This document shows, in pieces, positions 16,193 through 24,404 of a stretch of 64,000 nucleotides of DNA. The number at the start of each line of letters is the position of its first letter. Positions within the stretch are counted from its first letter, which is position 1. Under the pieces are notes generated by a model. The model was not told where the DNA came from, ran no database searches, and worked only from the letters and a program-made list of their open reading frames with translations. Source of the stretch: Pseudomonas fluorescens. Its GTDB lineage: Bacteria > Pseudomonadota > Gammaproteobacteria > Pseudomonadales > Pseudomonadaceae. Where the stretch lies: contig NZ_JSAK01000018.1 in assembly GCF_000802965.1 (NCBI RefSeq), positions 124,001 through 188,000 on the forward strand, read 5' to 3'. Position numbers and translations under genes: made by a program.

Positions 16193-17710
16193 CTACCGAA
16201 CCTTGTCTTCGCGCCCGCGCAACAACATGTTCGGCATGGCAATCGCGGCCGCCAATCCCAACAGCGACACCGCCGCACTCACCATCAACAAATGCTGGAA
16301 CGTCACCAGCAATTCAGCACGCAAGGCGTTCTGCGCATCCCCCGGCGCGGCGTTGAGACCGTCCAGCAGCACATTCCCCGAATGCCCCTCGGCAATCAGC
16401 GCCGAACCGGCCAGATGAGCGAAGCTGGAATCCTGCAACAACGCCAGCAGCAGCGCCGACATCAACGCCACGCCCACCGCACCGCCCAACGAGCGAAACA
16501 GGTTGGTGGTGCTGGTGGCGACGCCAATGTCGCGTTGTTCCACGGAGTTCTGCGTGCCTACCAGTGACGTCGGGAACTGCATGCCTGCGGCGATGCCGCT
16601 CAGCAACATGAACAAACTGCTCAGCAAAAAAGCCTGGGGCGGACTGAACGCCATGCCGAGAATCGAGAGCGGCATGAGCAGGGCGCCGGTCAGGATCATT
16701 GGTTTGTAGCGACCCGTTACAGAGGTGCGACGGCCAGCGAAATACGCACCAATCGGCAATCCCATGGCCAGTGGCAAAAGGTGCAGGGCGGCGCTGTCAG
16801 CACCGGCGCCGGTCACGCTCTGGAAGCGCAGCGGCATCAGCACGATCAACGAGATGGCCTGGAAACTGGTGAAGAAAATCGTGCACCAGCACAGGATCGC
16901 ATTGCGATTGGCGAACAAATGCATCGGCAGCAACGGCTCCCGCGCCCGCCGCTCGTGAAAGAGGAACAACCCCAGCACTACCACCGCACAGCCGAGCAAA
17001 CCCAACACTTCAGCGCTGCGCCACGAATGACCCTGGCCCACCTGGGTGATCCCCAGCAGCAAGGCTGTCAAGCCGATAATCATCAGCACAGTGCCAAGGT
17101 AATCAATGACCGGTTTGCGTTGCGGAATCGGCAGGCCGACCAAGGTGCGATTAGCCACCAGCCAGGCGCCGAGGCCCAGCGGCAGGTTGATCAGGAACAC
17201 CCAGCGCCAGGACAAGTATTCGGTCATGTAACCGCCGAGCACCGGGCCGGCCACGCTGGCCACTGCGTACATGCTGCTGAAGTAACCTTGATAACGACCG
17301 CGCTCCCGTGGCGGCACGATGTCGCCGATGATTGCCTGGCTCACCGAGATCATCCCGCCCGCACCGATGCCCTGGAGAATCCGCGCCAGCACCAGTTGCT
17401 CCATGCTCTGGGCCATGCCGCAGAACACTGAGGCCAGGGTGAACAGACCCATGCCGAACAGCATCAACTTGCGCCGACCGTACAGGTCACCCAACTTGCC
17501 GTAGATCGGCACCGCGACCGTCATCGCCACCATGTAGCCGGAAATCACCCAGGCCAGCAGGCTGACGTCCTTGAATTGTGCGGAAATGGCCGGCATCGAT
17601 ACGGCGACAATAGTCTGGTCCAGCGCGCCGAGAAAAATCGCCAGCATCAGGGCGATCAGCACGCTGCGGATGGCCGGTTTGGGCGGTTCAGGCTGGTTGA
17701 GATTGGTCAC
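16193..17710 (-). CDS. DHA2-family MFS multidrug efflux transporter
   Basis: Inner-membrane proton antiporter of about 505 residues with 14 predicted helices. Motif A is seen as GKLGDLYGRRKLMLFG near residue 75, and LGALDQTIVAVSMPAIS and ILQGIGAGGMISVSQAI are typical of DHA2 (EmrB/QacA) proteins. The favoured start is GTG at 17710, because CAGG lies about 7 bases upstream and the protein then begins at TNLNQPEPPKPA; the ATG at 17749 lacks a ribosome-binding site. It lies 79 bases downstream of pobA on the same strand, so it may be co-expressed with aromatic catabolism. The substrate is unknown. Confidence 0.87.
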   Translation of the reverse strand: MTNLNQPEPPKPAIRSVLIALMLAIFLGALDQTIVAVSMPAISAQFKDVSLLAWVISGYMVAMTVAVPIYGKLGDLYGRRKLMLFGMGLFTLASVFCGMAQSMEQLVLARILQGIGAGGMISVSQAIIGDIVPPRERGRYQGYFSSMYAVASVAGPVLGGYMTEYLSWRWVFLINLPLGLGAWLVANRTLVGLPIPQRKPVIDYLGTVLMIIGLTALLLGITQVGQGHSWRSAEVLGLLGCAVVVLGLFLFHERRAREPLLPMHLFANRNAILCWCTIFFTSFQAISLIVLMPLRFQSVTGAGADSAALHLLPLAMGLPIGAYFAGRRTSVTGRYKPMILTGALLMPLSILGMAFSPPQAFLLSSLFMLLSGIAAGMQFPTSLVGTQNSVEQRDIGVATSTTNLFRSLGGAVGVALMSALLLALLQDSSFAHLAGSALIAEGHSGNVLLDGLNAAPGDAQNALRAELLVTFQHLLMVSAAVSLLGLAAAIAMPNMLLRGREDKVR

Positions 17711-17789
17711 GGGAAAACCTGCGGGCAGTGATTGACCCGCAAGCGGCATGGGCGAGCGGGGATGCTCGCCAGTGTAAGTCGGTAGGAAG

Positions 17790-18983
17790 CTATTCGATAG
17801 CCTCATAAGGAAGGCCGACGTAATTTTCCGCAATGGTTTTTCTGCCGGCCTCGGAGTCGACAAAGTAATCCAGTTCCGACTCGGCGATACGCTGGCTGAA
17901 GGCATCGTGATCGTCGAAACGGTGCAGCATCGAGGTCATCCACCAGGAAAACCGCTCGGCTTTCCACACCCGACGCAGGCAGATTTCGGAGTATTTCTCC
18001 AGCAAATCGACGCGATTTTCGCGGTAAACCTTGAGCAGGATATTGAACAGCGTACTGACGTCGCTGGCCGCCAGGTTCAGCCCCTTGGCGCCAGTGGGCG
18101 GGACAATGTGCGCGGCGTCGCCGACCAGGAACATCCGTCCGTACTGCATCGGCTCGACCACGAAACTGCGCAGCGGCGCGATGCTTTTTTCGATGGAAGG
18201 CCCGGTTACCAGTTTGTCCGCCAACGCTTGCGGCAGACGGGATTTTAGTTCGTCCCAGAAACGCTGATCGGACCAGTTCTCGACCTTTTCGTCTGCCGGT
18301 ACTTGCACGTAATAGCGGGTGCGTGTTTCTGAACGCATGCTGCACAGGGCGAAACCGCGCTCATGGCGGGCGTAGACCAGCTCTTCGTGGACGGGCGGGG
18401 TGTCGGCGAGAATCCCCAGCCAGCCGAACGGATAGACCCGTTCGAAGATTTTCAGGCTCTCGGCGGGAATCGATTGTCGGGCGACGCCATGGAATCCGTC
18501 GCAACCGGCGATGTAATCGCAATCGAGGCGATACAGCTCGCCGTCCTTTTCAAAGGTGACAAACGGTTCATCGGTTTTCATTCCGTGGGGCACGACATCA
18601 CTGGCCTGGTAAATCGTCTGTGCACCGGCGACCTGACGAGCGGCCATCAGGTCGCGGGTCACTTCAGTCTGGCCGTAGATCATCACGGTTTTGCCGCCGG
18701 TGAGGGCTTGCAGATCGATGTGTACCTGGCGTCCGTCGAGGGCCAGTTCGAAGCCGCCGTGGACCAACCCTTCGGCGTCCATGCGCTGACCGACGCCGGC
18801 CTGGCGCAACAGCTCTACCATGCCTTGTTCGAGTACACCGGCACGGATGCGTCCGAGCACATAGTCCGGAGTCTGGCGTTCGAGAATGAGGGTGTCGATA
18901 CCGGCGTTGTGCAGCAGCTGGCCGAGCAGCAGACCGGAGGGACCGGCACCAATAATGGCAACTTGGGTTTTCAGCGTTTTCAT
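17790..18983 (-). CDS. pobA: 4-hydroxybenzoate 3-monooxygenase PobA
   Basis: FAD-dependent, NADPH-using hydroxylase that converts 4-hydroxybenzoate to protocatechuate, the entry point to the beta-ketoadipate pathway. The 397-residue product carries the FAD motif IIGAGPSGLLLGQLL near residue 8, the RIRAGVLEQG segment, the CDYIAGCDGFHG motif (DG motif) and LVGDAAHIVPPTGAKGLN, all characteristic of PobA. The C-terminus ENYVGLPYEAIE is also typical. The ATG at 18983 is used; the ribosome-binding site is weak. It is divergent from pobR, its likely activator. Confidence 0.97.
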   Translation of the reverse strand: MKTLKTQVAIIGAGPSGLLLGQLLHNAGIDTLILERQTPDYVLGRIRAGVLEQGMVELLRQAGVGQRMDAEGLVHGGFELALDGRQVHIDLQALTGGKTVMIYGQTEVTRDLMAARQVAGAQTIYQASDVVPHGMKTDEPFVTFEKDGELYRLDCDYIAGCDGFHGVARQSIPAESLKIFERVYPFGWLGILADTPPVHEELVYARHERGFALCSMRSETRTRYYVQVPADEKVENWSDQRFWDELKSRLPQALADKLVTGPSIEKSIAPLRSFVVEPMQYGRMFLVGDAAHIVPPTGAKGLNLAASDVSTLFNILLKVYRENRVDLLEKYSEICLRRVWKAERFSWWMTSMLHRFDDHDAFSQRIAESELDYFVDSEAGRKTIAENYVGLPYEAIE

Positions 18984-19164
18984 TGTTTTTATGACTCGCA
19001 AGCTTCACGCGACCAGGGCCGGTGAATGATTTTTATGGATCGAGTGCTTGCATTTTTCACTTGCGGGTCTGTCAATTGAAGGTGAAAACTGAGCCGATAC
19101 CTGTACATTTTGCCAATCGGTGCGATTATCGCCCGTCATCTACTCCGAGACCTGGATTGAAGTG

Positions 19165-20061
19165 ATGAACAAGCCTGACCTGCCTTCGATTCCGGTGTTC
19201 AAGCTCTACGGTGAAAGCCTGGATTGGCCGACCCCGGACTTGCTGCACTGTGAAACCATTTCCAAACGCAGTCGCGAACATCAGTGGGAAATCAAACCGC
19301 ATCGCCACGCCGATTTATGTCAGTTGCTCTTCGTATTCAAAGGACAGGCAGAGCTTGAAATCGAAGGCAAACGCACGCAACTGACTGAACCCGCCATTCT
19401 GGTTTTACCGCCATTATCGGTGCATGGTTATCGATTTTCAGAGGATGTCGAAGGGTTTGTCGTGACCCTGGCCGCGCCGCTGGTCGCCCATCTTCAGGCG
19501 CAATTGGGCAACTCGGTGAACGCCTTGGCCCAGGCCGAAAGCTATCCAGCGGACAAGGACAGCGAGTACCTCAATAGTCTGTTTTCCGCCCTGCAAACCG
19601 AGTACACCGGCCACCAACCCGCGCGGGAAATGCTCATGCATTCGTTGGTCAGCGTGATCATGGTGTGGGTCAGTCGCCAGGTGATTCAACGTCGCGCCGC
19701 CAGTCAGCGACCGCAGCGAGCGCGGGAATACCTCAACGGCTTCATTCAACTGGTGGAAGAGACGTATCGCCAGCACGTCAAGGTCGAGGACCTGGCCCAT
19801 CGACTGGGGATTTCCGTGTCCCACCTCAACGGCACCTGCCGCGAGCTGGCGGGGCAACCGGCGTTGCAGATCATGCACGAGCGTCAGTTGCTGGAGGCCA
19901 AGCGCCTGCTGACCTATACCAGCATGACCATTTACGAAATGTCGGATGTGTTGGGTTTCTCGGATCCGACCAACTTCACGCGCCTGTTCCGGCGCCGGGT
20001 GGGCATCTCGCCCAAAGCCTTTCGCGATCGCCTGAAGGCCGATCAGGACAGCCAGGCCTGA
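19165..20061 (+). CDS. pobR: AraC-family activator PobR
   Basis: Transcription regulator of 298 residues. The N-terminal half is a cupin-like sensing domain (HRHADLCQLLFVFKGQAELE). The C-terminal quarter has the AraC double helix-turn-helix (VEDLAHRLGISVSHLNGTCR and IYEMSDVLGFSDPTNFTRLF). It is divergent from pobA across 181 bases, the usual place for PobR, which activates pobA in response to 4-hydroxybenzoate. The start ATG at 19165 gives MNKPDLPSIPVFKLYGESLD. Family and context agree; effector specificity is inferred from the neighbour. Confidence 0.92.
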   Translation: MNKPDLPSIPVFKLYGESLDWPTPDLLHCETISKRSREHQWEIKPHRHADLCQLLFVFKGQAELEIEGKRTQLTEPAILVLPPLSVHGYRFSEDVEGFVVTLAAPLVAHLQAQLGNSVNALAQAESYPADKDSEYLNSLFSALQTEYTGHQPAREMLMHSLVSVIMVWVSRQVIQRRAASQRPQRAREYLNGFIQLVEETYRQHVKVEDLAHRLGISVSHLNGTCRELAGQPALQIMHERQLLEAKRLLTYTSMTIYEMSDVLGFSDPTNFTRLFRRRVGISPKAFRDRLKADQDSQA

Positions 20062-20069
20062 CCCCTTCG

Positions 20070-20246
20070 TCAGCGGAGGGCGTTGAGGGTCGCGTTGTGC
20101 GGAATGCAACGCTCGAAGTTGCAGCTGGCGTACTCACGGGGCAGGTTTCGCAACTGCTCCACACGCCACGCCGCCGCGCCATACAACCCGAGCGTCACCG
20201 CGCAGGTGATGAAAATGGCGAGGTACCTTCTTGTTTTGATGTTCAT
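20070..20246 (-). CDS. Small single-pass membrane protein
   Basis: I do not recognise a function. The 58-residue product has a basic start, one membrane helix (YLAIFITCAVTLGLYGAAAW) and a short tail with two Cys (EYASCNFERCIPHNATLNAL) that would lie outside the cytoplasm. AGAGG lies 9 bases before the ATG at 20246, which supports translation. It is convergent with pobR, 8 bases apart, without a clear terminator between them. Confidence 0.6.
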   Translation of the reverse strand: MNIKTRRYLAIFITCAVTLGLYGAAAWRVEQLRNLPREYASCNFERCIPHNATLNALR

Positions 20247-20349
20247 GGCGTTGACCTCTGAACGAATACCTTGCGGTACTACCTTGAGCATAGGTCAGCG
20301 CGGGTGAGTTGCCAGCGATAACGCGGTATTCAAAACACTGATGAACCCT

Positions 20350-20440
20350 TGTAGGAGCTGGCTTGCTAGCGATGGCGTTGTCACATTCAACATTGATTCT
20401 GACTGACAATCCGCGATCGCTGGCAAGCCAGCTCCTACAC
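20350..20440. repeat. REP/REPIN element, family B variant
   Basis: Inverted pair GTAGGAGCTGGCTTGCTAGC and GCTGGCAAGCCAGCTCCTAC, just past the LysR gene end. Confidence 0.88.
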
Positions 20441-20449
20441 GGGGCGGTG

Positions 20450-21355
20450 TTACAGGCCGATATCCCACTCCGGTTCTTGCGGAAATCTCACCACCAAAAA
20501 ATCCAGCAGACTGCGCAGCGCCGCCGGCATGTGCTTGCGCGAGGCGTACACCGCGTACACGTGCATCTGTCGCGGTTCGGCTTGCGGCAGCAGGCGGATC
20601 AACTCGCCGCTGTGGATGTGCACGCCCGCCTGATACGTCGGCAGCATCGCCACGCCGGCACCGGCCAACGCCGCTCGCAACAGCGTGCTGGCTTCATTGG
20701 CGCTGATGTTGCCCTGCACCGGCACCGAAACCTGTACGCCGTCCTGTTGGAAATGCCACAGGCTTTTGCCGAAGTAGGAGTGGGTCAGGCAATTGTGCTG
20801 GCTCAAGTCCTCGACCTGTTGCGGCGTCGGGTGCTCGCGCAGGTAGTCGGGGGAGGCGCAGATCACCGAACGGCAGACCGTCAGTCGACGGGCGATCAAA
20901 TTGGGGTCCAGGTCATTGCTGGTGCGAATCGCCAGGTCGATGCGTTCATCCACCAGGTTCACCGTGCGGTCGAGCATCTGCAGGTCGATGCTGACGCCGG
21001 GGTAGCGCTTGACGTACGCCGCCACGGCATCGGCCAGTTGCGCCTGGCCGAACGAGGTGCTGACGCTGATCCGCAGCTGGCCGCGGGGTGCGTCATCCGG
21101 TTCGCTGACAGCCGCTTGCATATCGGTGGATAAATCGAGCATTTGCCGACAGCGCGGCAGGGTTTCGCTGCCCGCGGCGGTGAGGCTCAACTTGCGAGTG
21201 GTGCGGTGCATCAGTCGCGCGCCGACCCAGTCTTCCAGTTCCGCCAGATACCGTGAAACCACTGGTCGCGACAGTTCCAGATGATCGGCGGCGGCCGACT
21301 GACTGCCGAGGTCCACCACTGTGACGAACACGCGCATTGCTTGTAGACGATCCAT
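20450..21355 (-). CDS. LysR-family transcription regulator
   Basis: Regulator of 301 residues. N-terminal winged helix (MDRLQAMRVFVTVVDLGSQS, then SAAADHLELSRPVVSRYLAE) and a LysR substrate-binding domain (GQLRISVSTSFGQAQLADAV). It resembles the DsdC/CrgA-like group that controls nearby oxidoreductases. The gene is divergent from an MBL-fold hydrolase gene with a 213-base gap that also contains a REP element. Its effector is unknown, and the MBL and NAD(P)-binding genes are the likely targets. Confidence 0.85.
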   Translation of the reverse strand: MDRLQAMRVFVTVVDLGSQSAAADHLELSRPVVSRYLAELEDWVGARLMHRTTRKLSLTAAGSETLPRCRQMLDLSTDMQAAVSEPDDAPRGQLRISVSTSFGQAQLADAVAAYVKRYPGVSIDLQMLDRTVNLVDERIDLAIRTSNDLDPNLIARRLTVCRSVICASPDYLREHPTPQQVEDLSQHNCLTHSYFGKSLWHFQQDGVQVSVPVQGNISANEASTLLRAALAGAGVAMLPTYQAGVHIHSGELIRLLPQAEPRQMHVYAVYASRKHMPAALRSLLDFLVVRFPQEPEWDIGL

Positions 21356-21439
21356 GATCTGCCCGATTTCAGAAACAAACTATGTTCAAGCATCGCATTT
21401 TTTGTACTGATCGAGGCAACTAAGCTCTGCTCCATCTTC

Positions 21440-21541
21440 TGTAGGAGCCGGCTTGCCGGCGATGGTGTCGCAGGCACCGAGTTTTCCCGGTAGGCATGGG
21501 TTTTCGTTAAAGGCCATCGCCAGCAAGCCGGCTCCTACGAA
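21440..21541. repeat. REP/REPIN element, family B variant
   Basis: Inverted pair GTAGGAGCCGGCTTGCCGGC and GCCAGCAAGCCGGCTCCTAC, within the divergent LysR/MBL intergenic region, close to the MBL start. Confidence 0.85.
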
Positions 21542-21568
21542 AAACATATTTCAACCAAGGAGCAATAG

Positions 21569-22453
21569 ATGATCGGTTTCACCACTCTCAAGCGCGTTTT
21601 GCTGGCGACCACCGCCCTCGGTTTCGCCGCCCACGCCACCGCGTCGACATTGACCCTGGATGTCTACAATCCCGGCGACAAAGCGATATTTCCGGTGACG
21701 TCGGTGCTGGTCAGCGGCGAAAAAGAGGCGATTCTGGTAGATGCCCAATTCGGCAAATCCCAGGCCGTACAGGTGGTGGAAAAAATCCGCGCCAGCGGCA
21801 AGCAACTGACCACCATCTACATCAGCCATGGCGACCCGGATTACTACTTCGGCCTCGACACCCTGACCGCTGCGTTCCCCAAGGCCAAAGTGCTGGCCTC
21901 GCAGCCGACCGTCGATCACATCAAGCAAACCGTCGACGGCAAACTGGCGTTTTGGGGCCCGAAAATGGGTGCGGATATTCCGGCCAAAACCATCGTGCCG
22001 GACGTGCTCAAGGGCGACAGCCTGATGCTCGAAGGGCAGAAATTGCAGGTGATCGGTCTCGAGGGTAAACAACCGGATCGCAGCTTCGTGTGGATACCAT
22101 CGATCAAGGCCGTGGTCGGTGGCGTGGTGGTGGCAGAAAACATTCACGTGTGGATGGCCGACACCCAGACCCCGCAATCCCATGCCGATTGGTTGGCGAC
22201 GCTGCACTCGATCGAAACCCTGAAACCGAACACCATCGTGCCGGGGCATTACCTTGGCGAGAGCGCCTGGACCTTGGCGCCGGTGAAATTCACCGCTGGT
22301 TACATCAAGGCCTTCGATGAAGAAACCGCCCAGGCCAAGGATTCCGCTGCACTGATCGCCGCAATGAAAAAACGCTTCCCGACGCTGGGTGAAGAAAGCT
22401 CTTTGGAACTGAGCGCCAAAGTCGCCAAGGGCGAGATGAAGTGGGGCGAATGA
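21569..22453 (+). CDS. Secreted MBL-fold hydrolase-like protein with altered metal motif
   Basis: Metallo-beta-lactamase fold protein of 294 residues with a Sec signal (MIGFTTLKRVLLATTALGFA, cleavage after ATA or a nearby site). The fold is seen in VDAQFGKSQAVQVVEKI, ISHGDPDYYFGLDTL and NTIVPGHYLG. The usual HxHxDH metal site is here SHGDPDYY: the second His is Asp and the last His is Tyr, while the first His, the following Asp and a later His remain. Metal number or reaction may therefore differ from standard hydrolases. AAGGAG stands 7 bases before the ATG at 21569. It is followed by an NAD(P)-binding oxidoreductase gene. Confidence 0.82.
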   Translation: MIGFTTLKRVLLATTALGFAAHATASTLTLDVYNPGDKAIFPVTSVLVSGEKEAILVDAQFGKSQAVQVVEKIRASGKQLTTIYISHGDPDYYFGLDTLTAAFPKAKVLASQPTVDHIKQTVDGKLAFWGPKMGADIPAKTIVPDVLKGDSLMLEGQKLQVIGLEGKQPDRSFVWIPSIKAVVGGVVVAENIHVWMADTQTPQSHADWLATLHSIETLKPNTIVPGHYLGESAWTLAPVKFTAGYIKAFDEETAQAKDSAALIAAMKKRFPTLGEESSLELSAKVAKGEMKWGE

Positions 22454-22476
22454 GTCTTCCTGACCACCGAATTACC

Positions 22477-22600
22477 TGTGGCGAGGGAGCTTGCTCCCGC
22501 TCGGCTGCGAAGCAGTCGCAAAACCTGCAAGTGCGGCTTGCCTGACACCGTGCAGGGGAGCGCTTCGCACTCCAGCGGGAGCAAGCTCCCTCGCCACAAA
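22477..22600. repeat. REP/REPIN element, family C
   Basis: Inverted pair GTGGCGAGGGAGCTTGCTCC and GGAGCAAGCTCCCTCGCCAC, between the MBL gene and the NAD(P)-binding gene. Confidence 0.9.
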
Positions 22601-22646
22601 AGCAACTTTGCCGTTACAGATTCAACCCATCCAACTGGAGAACGTC

Positions 22647-23261
22647 ATGAGCAAAATCGCAATCATCGGTGCTACCGGTCGTGCCGGTAGCCAACTGCTG
22701 GAAGAAGCCCTGCGTCGCGGACACAGCGTCACTGCCATCGCTCGTGATACGTCGAAGATCGGCCAGCGTAACGGTGTGGTCAGCCAGAACGTCGATGCCC
22801 TCGATGCCGTTGCGTTGCAAGCAGCAATCGAGGGTCATGATGTGGTGATCAGCGCCGCGCATTTCTCGACGCTGCCCGCCAGCGCTGTCATCGGGCCGGT
22901 GAAGAAGGCCGGGGTCAATCGCTTGCTGGTGGTGGGCGGTGCCGGGTCGCTGTTGTTGCCGGATGGCACGCGGGTGATCGACAGCAAAGGCTTTCCGGAG
23001 GAGTACAAGGCAGAAGCGGGTGCCGGTGCTGAGTTTCTTGAACACCTGCGTCAGGAGCAGGACTTGGACTGGACTTTTCTGTCGCCATCGGCGGAGTTTG
23101 TCGAAGGCGAGCGCACTGAGAAATTTCGCGTCGGCAAAGATGATTTACTGGTGAGTAGCGAAGGGCGTAGCTGGATTACGTTTGCCGATTACGCCCTCGC
23201 GATGCTCGATGAAGTCGAGTCACCACAGCATTCTCGCCAACGATTCACAGTCGGATATTGA
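22647..23261 (+). CDS. NAD(P)H-binding SDR-like oxidoreductase
   Basis: Atypical short-chain dehydrogenase of 204 residues (NmrA/YwnB-like, NAD(P)H-binding family). The start MSKIAIIGATGRAGSQLLEE gives the GxxGxxG dinucleotide motif. The domain continues through VVISAAHFSTLP and LLVVGGAGSLLLPDG to the FVEGERTEKFRVGKDDLL segment typical of this group. The substrate is unknown. GGAG lies 6 bases before the ATG at 22647. It is probably co-regulated with the MBL gene by the divergent LysR protein, although a REP element separates them. Confidence 0.83.
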   Translation: MSKIAIIGATGRAGSQLLEEALRRGHSVTAIARDTSKIGQRNGVVSQNVDALDAVALQAAIEGHDVVISAAHFSTLPASAVIGPVKKAGVNRLLVVGGAGSLLLPDGTRVIDSKGFPEEYKAEAGAGAEFLEHLRQEQDLDWTFLSPSAEFVEGERTEKFRVGKDDLLVSSEGRSWITFADYALAMLDEVESPQHSRQRFTVGY

Positions 23262-23278
23262 TGTCGTAACGCAAATCA

Positions 23279-23351
23279 TCGCTGGCAAGCCAGCTCCCAC
23301 AGGATCGTCGTCACGATGAAAATCTTTGTAGGAGCCGGCTTGCTGGCGATG
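23279..23351. repeat. REP/REPIN element, mixed family B arms
   Basis: GCTGGCAAGCCAGCTCCCAC on one side and GTAGGAGCCGGCTTGCTGGC on the other, a pair of two different core variants. Confidence 0.8.
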
Positions 23352-23363
23352 CTTTTCAAGGTT

Positions 23364-24245
23364 TCAGCGACTCTGCGCCTGCTCCACCAACCACTTCATC
23401 AACTCACGCAACTTCGCCGAAGGCCCGGGTTTTTCCGGGAACACCAGGTAATACGCCAACCCGGTTTTCACCTTCAATTCAAACGGCATGACCAGCCGCC
23501 CGGCACTCAGATCGTCGCCAATCAACGACCAATCCCCAATCGCCACACCCGTCCCCTGGGACGCCATCGACATCGCCAGATCCAGCGTTTCGAAATGCTG
23601 ACCCTTGCTCACATTGCTCAAGCGAACATCCGCCGTGGCCAGCCAGGCTTTCCAGTCCCGCTCGTCCCGGGTCGGGTGCAGCAGCATGTGCTGCTCCAGA
23701 TCTTGCGGCGATTGCAGCGGCACCGAACTTTCGAGCATCGGCCTGGAACACACCGGCGTCAGCAGCTCATCGAACAGCTTTTGTGAGACCAATGACCCGT
23801 CCGGCGGCGCACCGTACATCACCGCCGCATCGAACTGTTCGCGATGAAAATCCACGCCGTGCTTGACCGTGGTGGTCAGCTCCACCGGCACGTCCGGGCG
23901 TTCTTTTTGCCACTGCAACAACCGTGGCAACAGCCAACGCATGACGCACGTCGGGGCCTTGAGTTGCAGGGTTTCGCGTTTCTCGCCGATCTGCTCCACG
24001 GCCTCGTCGATCAGGCCGAAAATCTGCTGCACCCGCGGCAGCCAATCGCGTCCCTCGGCGGTGAGATCCAGGCCACGGGCCTGGCGAATGAACAGTTCAT
24101 AACCCAAATGATCTTCCAGCCCGGCGATCTGCCGGCTCACGGCGCCCTGAGTGATGTGCAGTTGCTCGGCGGCCCGGGTGAAGTTGCAGCACTGCGCGGT
24201 AATCAGAAAAGTGTGCAGCGCCGGCAGGGGAGGCAGTCGTTTCAT
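23364..24245 (-). CDS. LysR-family regulator (GcvA-like)
   Basis: Regulator of 293 residues. The N-terminus MKRLPPLPALHTFLITAQCC with the helix-turn-helix AAEQLHITQGAVSRQIAGLE is of the GcvA type, followed by an effector domain. It is divergent from aruI with a gap of about 160 bases. LysR proteins usually control the divergent operon, so it is the best candidate regulator of the aruI-aldehyde dehydrogenase genes. The effector is not known. Confidence 0.87.
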   Translation of the reverse strand: MKRLPPLPALHTFLITAQCCNFTRAAEQLHITQGAVSRQIAGLEDHLGYELFIRQARGLDLTAEGRDWLPRVQQIFGLIDEAVEQIGEKRETLQLKAPTCVMRWLLPRLLQWQKERPDVPVELTTTVKHGVDFHREQFDAAVMYGAPPDGSLVSQKLFDELLTPVCSRPMLESSVPLQSPQDLEQHMLLHPTRDERDWKAWLATADVRLSNVSKGQHFETLDLAMSMASQGTGVAIGDWSLIGDDLSAGRLVMPFELKVKTGLAYYLVFPEKPGPSAKLRELMKWLVEQAQSR

Positions 24246-24404
24246 TGAGATCCAAGGTATGACGTGAGGACATGGCTAGTATGACTTTTTATCCATTGTT
24301 GAGGCTATGTGTCGCCCGTTCCAATGAGGCCATCCCTGGACCTGCCAGCTCATCATAAACACAGCGCAGGCCCGGCGTCTCAAACGAACAAGAAGGGCAA
24401 AGAC

